Shown: piece after piece, positions 54,936 through 64,000 of the stretch
Layout of the letters: every line of letters starts with the position of its first letter
Numbering within the stretch: the first letter of the stretch is position 1
Source: Trifolium pratense
Taxonomy: Eukaryota > Streptophyta > Magnoliopsida > Fabales > Fabaceae
Assembly (NCBI RefSeq): GCF_020283565.1
Contig: NC_060065.1
Span: 39,978,409-40,042,408, forward strand
Direction of reading: 5' to 3'
DNA: 64,000 nucleotides
Made by a program: the position numbers and the translations under genes
Notes under the pieces: generated by a model
Databases searched by the model: none
What the model was told of the DNA's origin: nothing
Seen by the model: the letters and a program-made list of their open reading frames with translations, nothing else

Positions 54936-56685
54936 CACAATGTGTGGGAAAATTTTCCATGTGATTTTACATATGATTTTTAAATTATTTATAATAAAGA
55001 AAACTCTTTCGATTATTGCAATTGTGACATGGAATATTAAAGATAACTTTAAAAATAAATATACTAATAATAAATATACAATATATATTTTCTAGTCTCC
55101 ACTAGCTGGATACAAAGATCACTAATCCCAATTTTATGATTTATACTTATCCATCAAGTGTTTAAGAGTTACCGGCTCTAAACTTAATTTTGTTTTGAAA
55201 TTATTTTCCACTATTAATTGCTAGAAATAAAATAAAAATAACCCAATTCAGACTATGTACTACTTCGTACAAATTGTAAGACAAAACAAAAGAGCTATGA
55301 TCCTAGCTATCAGTGGAGTAGCTTGTATATGTTGTAGAGTTTCTATTGGACGATGAGTGTGGACCATTGGTCATAATCATATATACTACACAAAAAGAAA
55401 TTCTCAAAACCATAAGGGCAGTTATGTACCCCCCACACTCTCCTCCAACATGAGCAATATTTGCTTGGTATAAGCCTAAATAGAAGTATTTGGACACACA
55501 CATATATGTAAGTATAAAAATAAATAAAAGAAGGATAAATTAAATAATATGTATTTTTAAATATGTTATGTTTACTTTTATGTTTGTAGTCTCCACTAAG
55601 TACCAACTAATAATTAACTCTATACTTCGATACTTGATGTGTGTGTTCAAATACCTTTTATTTAGATTTGCGCTCAAGCAAATTTTGTTCCTCCAACATA
55701 GATCCTGATTCCCATCGATGGAGTGTATCTTTTTCTACTAAACCTTGCTGAAAATTTGCTTGTTTTTGTTTTTTTTGTTTTTTTTTAATATTAAATGCTA
55801 GGTTTCCATGAGTTATCCTAATTCCCTCCAAAATCATGTGGGGTCCAACTATTATATACCACATGGTCATGGTGCGATAAATTGTGTTTTATATTGTTAT
55901 ACACTTGACATGTTGCATGCGATGCAAGTGAGATGTTAGACACTTTGTGTGTTGCATGAAATCCAAATGACATGTTGCGTATTTGGTGCATTGCATAAAA
56001 ATGTAAACTGGGAAAATGAATATCCAGACTATAAAAATAGGGTACACACAACACATACCACAACCACCGAAAATAAAATTGTAAGCATGATAATGTTAGA
56101 CATGCTATTTCAAGTTATAAGTGTGTTATTATTATTGTAGCCCTGCAATTTCAGGCCGTGTCTCTAGAAACATACTACTAGTCTTGAGTAATTGACACTA
56201 TTTCAAAAATGTTAAATAGTTGACTTTTAACTATATACAATTTTTTTGTTATAACTAACTTTTTTTTATCTACAACTAACTATTTTTTAAGATTTTTCAT
56301 TACAAACATGAAATTAAAATCTTCAATGCTACAAGACTCGTGCGATGTCAAACATTTTGTCTTGTCTAACTTTTGTATATTAAACCTCAATTTATCTGTG
56401 TAAAACGATTTAGCTCGTTGATGATTTTTCCTTTATTCTGGGGATTTATTTTTGCCACCCTACCCATTTTTTCACGCGCCCTACGAATTTACCAAAATAC
56501 TTCCGTCCATTACTTAGGTAACGGATACCCCCAAAATATCATACCTTTATAAGATCTGCTACTTAAGTAACAGATAACAATTTTCAAAAAAAATTCATTT
56601 TTATAACCTCTACTAAACAGCAGAAAGTTACAATGGAAAAGACGTAGGACAGATGAGAAACCGATAGGATGGAAAAATAAATCAT
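54936..56685. other. Gene-poor spacer
   Basis: No supported gene. A minus frame at 55658-55870 (LHRWESGSMLEEQNLLERKSK-like) has a coding-like look but no recognisable family. TTACTTAGGTAACGGAT and CTACTTAAGTAACAGAT (56510-56575) look like transposon interior. Confidence 0.4.
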
Positions 56686-56689
56686 CTTA

Positions 56690-56815
56690 GCTCGAGCTAT
56701 CTCAACTCAATTCCTAATTGTAATGGTGCGGCCCATGCATTGGCTAGGCATGCTATGTCAGCCCAACTTCATTTAGAGTTTGAAAACTTTCTCAATTTCA
56801 AGAAGATCAAATCCT
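56690..56815 (+). pseudogene. RNase H-like (RVT_3 type) scrap
   Basis: One frame reads PNCNGAAHALARHAMSAQ then LHLEFENFL and stops. The NxxAHxLAxxA block is the C-terminal conserved part of plant RNase H-like domains found on LINEs and in free-standing copies. Nothing else of the element is recognisable nearby. Confidence 0.6.
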
Positions 56816-56939
56816 TTTGAATTTTTTACTTATCCTTTTGACGGGACCCTTTTAAAATTTTCAAGTTAATTAATTATTTCTTTACTATTATATCCCTATG
56901 TTATGGGTCATGTTAATATGTGCACTTGAGTCATGTTAA

Positions 56940-57185
56940 TGTGTGCACTTATGTCATATAAATCATTCATAAATTTTTAAAAAATATTGAAAACCATTTT
57001 ATATGTTATTGAGACCCATCACGATTAACAATTTATGAGTTTTATTAAATACCTTGATAAACATTATTTTTAATTTCTTTAATAAAAATTATGAATAATC
57101 TATATCATATAACTTCAAATCCAACCGTAAAATTTATATAATTCGTATTTGTAATGATGTTATTCATCACTTGTATACCACGCAC
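56940..57185. mobile_element. Dispersed repeat family X, copy 3, with inverted halves
   Basis: The left half (TCATATAAATCATTCATAAATTTTTAAAAAAT, TTATTGAGACCCATC) matches copy 1 directly. The right half (AATCCAACCGTAAAATTTATATAATTCGTATT) matches copy 1's left part in inverse, so this copy shows that the family has inverted termini. Confidence 0.7.
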
Positions 57186-57356
57186 CACTTAAATCGCCTT
57201 TCATAATATCAGACAAAGTGACCATAAACATATTTAATCAAAATAATAACACAATCATCTTTCTTTATTTTCATAATTTATCTAAAATAATCTTATATTT
57301 AAAAATTATTTTAGTTTTTTTCCTTTAAGACATTAGTTAGGATTTTCTAAACATAC

Positions 57357-57498
57357 TCCATCCAATCTTAATTGTAAGCACATTTCCATTTTTTATTCAT
57401 TGGATTATTAATGTATTTGACTTTAATCATGGACCAGACACATTAATTATCTAGTGAATATAAAAATTGAAAATTTGCTCATAATCAAGATTGCAGTA
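57357..57498. mobile_element. ACTCCATCC-type MITE
   Basis: The left end CTCCATCCAATCTTAATTGT and the right end, on the minus strand, CTGCAATCTTGATTATGAGC are inverted, continuing AAGCACATTT/AGCAAATTTTC. Confidence 0.75.
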
Positions 57499-57743
57499 AT
57501 TAAAATTTATAATTGGACTACGTTAAAAAAAAATTATAATTGGACTAGCCCCAACCAAATCGATCACAACAAAAGCAATGAAGTAATGGTCCCATAAATC
57601 ATAACTCAACCAATAAAAATACCGAAATTATTAAGCCGGACGTCGAATTATATGTCACATTAATTTCGGTGGATTATTAAGACCCAAAAAAAACAAACAG
57701 TGAAGTAACGCTTCTTCCCGTTCCTCGAGACACAGCAGCGGCA

Positions 57744-60700
57744 ATGACTGAAGAGCGTAGGTATTCATGCGAAACCGCTGTCGATACTCTGGCATGGATT
57801 AACGACATCATCCATTTCCTCACTCCTTACTTCTCCTCTTTCATCAACCCTCACGTCGTCAATTTCTTCAAGGTTCCTCCATCTTCCTAACTCAAATTCT
57901 TCTCTATTTTTTTTTACAATTTAATCCAATTCTTATGATTTGTACTTTCAGGATCAACTATGGGAGAATGTTAATGCAGAATGGATCGATTGTCTCCGAA
58001 GAGAACCGGTGCAAAATCTTCTTTTAATACCTTCTGGAGTAGTGAAGGTAATTACTTCGATTTTCTCTGATTTTTTATGAATTTTTCCAATTTTACTTAT
58101 TTATTTATTTGGATTCTGCATTTACTATTTCTAGTTGATTTATAGTTGTAGGATGAAATACGAAGAGTTTACCGTCATTTTTGTCCCTTGAATGTGCGAG
58201 GCATTGTTAAAATGGTCTCTGAATGTATCTAAATTATAGAATCATACCAAAATATGTCCAATTTTACTTATTTATTTATTTATTTGGATTCTTCATTTAC
58301 TATTTAGCTATTATTTGCTAAATTTCCCGCCTCATAAGATGGTTGGAGTTGATTTATAGTTGTAGGATGAAATGTGTGAGGCGTTGTTAAAATGGTCTCC
58401 GAATGTATCGAAATTATAGAAACATACCAAAATATGTCTTTCGTGTTAGTCATTTATGTCATCGAATATGTTTTTCATGGATTAATTTGCTCGTCGATTG
58501 TGTCTTCCGTTGGTCAAAATACACACTTTGGGATGTCATTGTAATTTTGATACATTCAATGACTATAGTGACAAGCTGACAGTGTCTTACATATTCAATG
58601 ACCAAATGTCTATTTACTTAAAATATGAATAACTGAATGGGATTTATGGCCATTTGTTACTGTCTTGCTTTTGCTAGCTTCTGAAGACCTAGCCAGCTAG
58701 GGTTTGTTATTTTGTGTCAGCTTAGTTAGTTCTTGTGAGTTATGACTGTCTGTTAGGATTTGGTAGTGACAACTAAGGGATTGTTGTTTCTTTTTATATT
58801 TATGTTTATGCTTTTAATTACAAAACTGTCACCTCGTTTTTGACAAGTTTTCTATTTTCATATATTTGTACAGGATACTGAGGATAGGATACACTAAAAA
58901 TAGAAAAAGTTTTTTTTCAGTGTTTCATGCAAAAAAACATCGAAGACAAGGTGGCGGTTTTGTAATTAAAAGTGAAAACAAAAACATGAAAATAGAAAAT
59001 GTTTTTGCAAAGTAAAACAAGCTTGTGTTGTGTTTGGGTGAGCATATGTCAAACTTGACATTGTGAAATGTGAATGAATTTGATTTTGTAAAATTTATTT
59101 GGTTAAAATGGAGTTTAAAGTGAAGTGATTTTTATTTGGATGTTTTTACTCTATAAGTATATTTGATGTAAAACTTTAGTGTGAATTGTTCAACCCATTG
59201 CAAAATCCACTTTTTATCAAATATAGTCAAATCGAGGTTTGAAGGTGGAATCCGTTTTACCTATAGTAGCCAAACACCCTAAATTTTTATTAAATACCAT
59301 GTTTGATAGAGATCAAATCAATTCTAAGAGCTTCCATGTTGAAACCACACACACTAAGTGAAATAATCGTCATTTGTCATAGTGTCGGAAAATTTTGAAA
59401 TTGCGTTACGAGTTATTGTTTTGGTGATGAAAATATGAAATTGTGGCCTTGATTATACATTCTTGGACACAGGGTGGCGATTCCATGCTGGCTCAGTTTG
59501 TTGATTTTTATATGTTTTTAATTTTCTTTTCTTGATGGTGAGATCATAACTATTTCATCCAGTTTGCTTTTATTCTCATGTTTGTTGTGTATTGAGCACG
59601 GCGCTGGTGCTAGATTTCAGCCTTAAGAGGACTCATGGACCAGTGATTTTCTGTCTTTTTGTTTGTTCTTATAGTTGGTAGGGAAACTTATATTGTTCCT
59701 CAGTTCAATGGATTTTGTTCAGATTTCTTCTGATTTATACCAATTTACCAAAAGGTTTAGGCTTGGGATCCTTCCCCGTGTTGATTCTTGCAATTCTCTT
59801 TTCTTTTTCTGTTGCTTGCCTTGTAAATTGAGGTAATTCTTCCTTTTGGATCCTATTTTGATAATTCAGGCTTTTTTGCCGTTGTGTCTTGCTCTTTTGT
59901 TGTGATTGTGATGCTTCTGCAATCCAATTCTTTGCTTAAAAATAACAATTCGGGCTTTTTATTTTTGAAACTTTGACATTAATTTGGACCAATTTACTTA
60001 ATTGGATCATTTTGTTTCTTCTCTTGACAGATACTTAATTGGATCATTTTGTTTCTTCTCTTGACAGATACTTAATTGGATCATTAGTACTTGTTATTTG
60101 TGCATTGTGTTTTGTTGCTCAGAAAGTAACTGTCATTTACTCATTTATCGTTAAACTTCTAGTAGCTTGGTTTGTTTGATATAGTCTTGTTGGCTTGTTT
60201 GGTGAGTCTAGGTGGTCTCTTGTGACATTGAAATAATAGGTTTTGAAAGTGTCAAGGTGGAAAATGCTCTATTTTGTCGTGCTTTGTTTGTCCCATTTTG
60301 TGCATTTTACTGAGGTATATTAGGCTATGGATTTGAAGCCGAAGTTCTTTACTTTTATGCTTGTTACTGGCAAAGTATTTTATTTGGTTTTTATGCTATT
60401 GGTCAATTTTCAATGGCTATTTTTAGACGATTTCTAAGAATAATATGGCAGCTTGTTGGAGGTTCTTTTTTTGTAATTAAGTTATCCAAATTTTATTTTG
60501 TCCTTTGTCTCCTGTTATTCGTCGGTCTGGACTTTGAAAGATACCTTATTTTCTACCTTTTATGGATATGTTCTGCTTTATTGATAGTATATGAGATTCT
60601 ATTTACCAAAAAACTTGGTGGCAGGATCACTGGCCGGCTTCTCTGAAGGAGTACATCCTAAAATTGAGGTCTATGGTATTTTGTCAAGAACAAGCAGATA

Positions 60701-63524
60701 TAAACATGGTATGTAACATTTACCAAGTCAACCTTCATCCTTGTGAAATCTGAGAAACATCTTGCTGATTGAAACTAATTATATAAAAGAATTTGAAATC
60801 ACTTGATTGATAATAATGATGAACATATCCTGATGACAGTTCACCATTTGCAGTAATGCTTATTTTTCCTTTGTCCTGTGCTACTTATACTGTGAAGTAA
60901 TATCAAAATCTCAATTGGATTAGTTACTTACTCTGTATTTTATTCACTCTTCTTTTTTCGAGCCAACCAAAACTCTGCAACAAAAACATAATCTTTCAGT
61001 TGGTTGGCTATATCAATCCTTAACGAGCAATTCTTCATGTTCATTACCTTTTGATATTTTTTTGGCCATTTGATTTATCATGAACTGGTTTGGCCTTTAT
61101 TTTTGCTCCGTAGCAATTTGTGTGGGTTCAGAATATTTGTGAAGGGTTTTCATGAACTTAATAATAAGCAAGGAGATTTGAAGACTCAATATACATTTTC
61201 TTTGCAAGCTACCTTTATCTGAAACTTCTTTATATTACAAGGTTTTGGATTGAAGAGTCTTGATAAATTTGTTTTGTACTAGCAGGCATTACCTGGTCTG
61301 CAGATGACTTCTCTTAACAGAGTTATTGCCCAGGGCATGAATGGGAAGAAAAGACATGAAGTGAGTCCTTGATTATCATATTTTAATAGTTGCCTTCTTT
61401 ATATTACAAGATGTTGCTTTGGAAATTGGACCTATGGTTTTAGACAAGAAAGTCAGGAGTCATAGATTCATTTTCTTTTGTATATGGAAGTTTATTGGCC
61501 GTCAATATCTCAGAGAAAACATTTCATGTGTGCAGGTAGAAGCTCTTTCTGCTGTTGTAAGTACAGTTGCAGAGAGTGTGAGAGCTCATGCCATTGTTGA
61601 TGTTGGTGCTGGTCAGGTTGAGCTTCATTTTCTTTTGATTACTGTTCTGTTTACCGAATCTGGTTTTTCTTGGCACATTGAGGGGACATTGCATGGTTAA
61701 AAGTTTTTCATTTGAATCTTAGGGCAGAGTTGTAGTTTCTTTATAGGACACATAAGAATAAACAGTATTAGTCAAGACAAAGGATGTCTGTTTATTTGGT
61801 TACACTCAGAATATATGAAGGGGATTCCAAGTCAATAGTTATAGGTATAATATAACCAAGATCATGAAAACTGGACTGGACAGGCCAGTTTAACCGGGAA
61901 CCGGAACTGTGAAGAGACAAAAGTTATTTGAGTTTAACGTGTTACGTGTGGTTTTTCGGTTCTACGAGTGGAATAGAAATTGTTGCCAACATTTTCTTCG
62001 TAACTAAATAATGATGTACTGTTCAATCTGAATAGAGAAATTAATAGGAATCCATGAAAGAGAAATTATTAAGGAGGGGAATTCTTGAGAAATGGTTTCC
62101 CTTGTCATACAAGAATGTAAGTTATCTAAATGATTCCCTACATTCTGATTAACCCTATTTATCGAACTAATCCCCTCTAACTAACTGACTAATTGTCCGA
62201 GTTTAATTCTTTTTACCGAACTGGTGATAATCTCATTGTCTGAGTTTATTTCTTTTTGTTTGCCTATTGAAACAAGTACTGTTTTTTTTTTTGTCTATTT
62301 TTAGTATGCACCGAGTATCATTTTGTGCTATATTTTCAGGGTTATCTTGCACAAGTACTTGCCTTTCAATATCAGCATCCTGTCATTGCCATTGATGCAT
62401 GTTCTCACCATGGGATGGTCACTGATGCACGGGCAGAGCGGATTAAGAAGCACTACACATCACAGATGGTAAAATCTGGGTATGTCCTTCTTGCCTTAAG
62501 ATGAAAAATGAGGGTTGTAGTATATATATGTTTGGACGAGTAATTGCGATTTCAATATGCTTTGGTAATTGTTCATAGCTGACCTTATTGTTACTTTGAC
62601 CCCCCCCCCCCCCCCCCTCTCTGTTTTTTTCTTTCTTTTTCGTTATTAGGATTCATTTCTCTGTTCATTTGTTTTTTTTGCTCTAGATCAGGTATCAAGA
62701 ATTTGAATGTGCCAAAGACAATCACATGCCGTGTGTTGTCCATTGAATCTTTGAAAGCTTTGGTTGAAACATCTGTGCCTAGATATGATCTTGACCAATC
62801 CATGTTAAAGGGAGAAAATCAAGAAGATAAAGGGAAACTAAATTGTCCCGGTGGCGGTGACGCAAACAACAGATCTCCAACTGTCCTTGCTGGGCTTCAT
62901 GCTTGCGGTGACCTTTCAGTGATAATGCTGAAGTGAGTTTTAAAATATGGCCGAGCTTCTTTTTCTCTACTGTACTTTTCAACTCTTATTAGTTTCTAAT
63001 TTTTCTACCATACTTGAGTAACACCAGAAAAAAATGGTTAGCAAACTCTAAACTACAGATAAACAGTAAACACTCGCAACAACTCTAAACAACTCCAGTC
63101 TAGTTACAAATATCTTTGGAAACTGATAGTTGTAGGATGTCATAGTCGAATTACTTCCGAGTTATCACGTTCCTTATATCGAAGCGACATCTTAAATGCA
63201 CTATTAACTTTATTATTGCTGTTGACCATATATATAGCTTGTTAACTTCCTGTTTTATAACATTGCCATTTTTCTGTCTGTGTATGTTTCCTTAATATAT
63301 ATTATCTGCCTCGGACAGACTTGTAACTGTTCCAATCCTTTCTCTATAGGACTTTCTTAGACTGCAGAGATGTTAAAGCTGTTGTTAGCATTGGTTGTTG
63401 TTACAATCTACTATCTGAAGAAAGCATTGGCGATGGTGAATCTCAATGTGGATTTCCAATGAGTCGTGCTTTGAGATCCGCTGGCTTATCACTTGGAAAA
63501 AGTGCACGTGATCTTGCTTGCCAG
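57744..63524 (+). CDS. METTL25-like SAM-dependent methyltransferase, exons 1-8 (3' end outside window)
   Basis: Eight exons with canonical GT-AG introns keep one frame: 57744-57872, 57952-58047, 60625-60708, 61286-61360, 61536-61616, 62340-62479, 62687-62932, 63350-63524, then a GTACAT donor. They encode about 342 residues so far. The N-terminus (MTEERRYSCETAVDTLAWIN) and WxDCLRREP block are followed by DHWPASLKEYILK. SAM-binding motif I is IVDVGAGQ/GYLAQVLA, split across exons 5 and 6, followed by VIAIDACSHHG. Exon 7 carries AGLHACGDLS and exon 8 VVSIGCCYNLLSEES, both diagnostic of METTL25/RRNAD1-type proteins. The family is predicted to methylate; the substrate in plants is not established to my knowledge. 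The start ATG is the first in the leader and is directly followed by conserved sequence. Intron 2 (58048-60624) contains a MITE and duplications. Confidence 0.9.
58080..58440 (+). repeat. Segmental duplication in METTL25-like intron 2
   Basis: AATTTTACTTATTTATTTATTTGGATTCTGCATTTACTATTT...GTTGATTTATAGTTGTAGGATGAAAT and the following AATGGTCTC(T/C)GAATGTATC(T/G)AAATTATAGAA recur about 185 bp later. Confidence 0.75.
59022..59283. mobile_element. MITE-like element in METTL25-like intron 2
   Basis: The left end GTGTTGTGTTTGGGTGAGCA and the right end, on the minus strand, TTAGGGTGTTTGGCTACTAT form imperfect inverted termini. Inner TTGATTTTGTAAAAT and ATTTTGCAATGGGTTG-type blocks also pair loosely. 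Confidence 0.5.
59995..60085 (+). repeat. 37-bp direct repeat carrying splice-acceptor-like sequence
   Basis: The unit TACTTAATTGGATCATTTTG...TTTCTTCTCTTGACAGA occurs at 59995 and 60032 and begins again at 60069. Each full unit ends in a pyrimidine tract plus a TTGACAG acceptor-like site inside intron 2. Confidence 0.9.
62600..62617. repeat. Poly(C) run, 18 C
   Basis: A homopolymer in intron 6 of the METTL25-like gene, followed by a pyrimidine-rich TCTCTG stretch. Confidence 0.8.
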
Positions 63525-63748
63525 GTACATGATCTTGTTGGACGTTGGTCCTTTCTCCACCCTCTATTTACAAGCATGGTATAGGGAGGAATAAATAGTT
63601 GCAAGAAAACTGCTAGTCACTTATCATTAATATGATCCCATTAGGAGTTTTGGGGATTTACAAGTAACATGGTAGGATCTACAAAGTACAAACACAAATA
63701 CCAAAATGTCATGGAGGCCAAATACATGCTAATGTCCAACAGCAACAC

Positions 63749-63750
<2 letters not shown>

Positions 63751-63782
<32 letters not shown>
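63751..63782. repeat. (TG)n microsatellite
   Basis: About 15 TG repeats in intron 8 of the METTL25-like gene. Confidence 0.95.
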
Positions 63783-63784
<2 letters not shown>

Positions 63785-64000
63785 AGCTCCATTTATAAAA
63801 AATATAAATTAAGTATCAAGATTATATGTTCATCATAATCTCAAAATCACTTGTTAAGTATTACATGTTCCCTAACAAAAAATTAACATAGCAACTTCAT
63901 TATACAATTTGAACAGTATGTTTCTTTACAAAGAGATTCTAAAACAAGATGATGAACTATTGAACTATGTTTTTCTTCAATCCATCCATGTACTGCCAAC

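Noticed and set aside
62591..62982. Minus-strand and second-frame ORFs over METTL25-like exon 7
   Set aside because: They are shadows of the spliced plus-strand exon 62687-62932.

Overview
The window is nuclear DNA of a flowering plant. It is AT-rich, with widely spaced intron-containing genes separated by layers of decayed transposons. The most informative clue to the host is a two-exon gene for a six-cysteine secreted peptide of the NCR (nodule cysteine-rich) type at 11166-11415, a family known from IRLC legumes such as Medicago, clover and pea. Several SINE and MITE types here also resemble those I associate with Medicago-like genomes. The species itself is inferred.

Genes, left to right: the 3' end of a PPR gene (2-343, +); a thaumatin-like pseudogene fragment (1201-1470, +); the 25-residue ribosomal protein eL41, split by a 1.3 kb intron (2936-4325, -); the NCR-type peptide gene (11166-11415, -); a two-exon SNAPIN/BLOC-1-like gene (15515-18275, +); a nuclear copy of mitochondrial ccmB (about 18362-18850, -); a single-exon DUF1645 gene (42876-44015, -); and the first eight exons of a METTL25-like methyltransferase gene that runs off the right edge (57744-63524, +). 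They are unrelated housekeeping or lineage-specific genes with no operon-like or pathway grouping.

The rest is mostly mobile DNA, and many elements have boundaries readable from the sequence: a 1.7 kb MULE with a MuDR-type DNA-binding ORF and a 10-bp target duplication (4650-6349); a SINE with a perfect 19-bp duplication (6414-6636); a Helitron carrying a broken helicase (6790-9076, -) with an inverted relative at 35580-36816; a second Helitron group ending at 14643; LINE fragments at about 9.7-10.3, 22.6, 29.0-29.9, 46.5-47.0 and possibly 56.7 kb; TRIM/LTR remnants; and many MITEs.

The most unusual structure is at 30833-38022: a 7.19 kb element with diverged inverted termini and a perfect 9-bp target duplication (TTGATGAAA). 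I see no transposase in it. It holds about 23 copies of a 51-57 bp repeat, organised in part as a ~314-bp higher-order repeat, a nested Helitron, and three pairs of tRNA-like sequences whose members face each other. Two of these pairs lie in the inverted arms and one lies in the centre.
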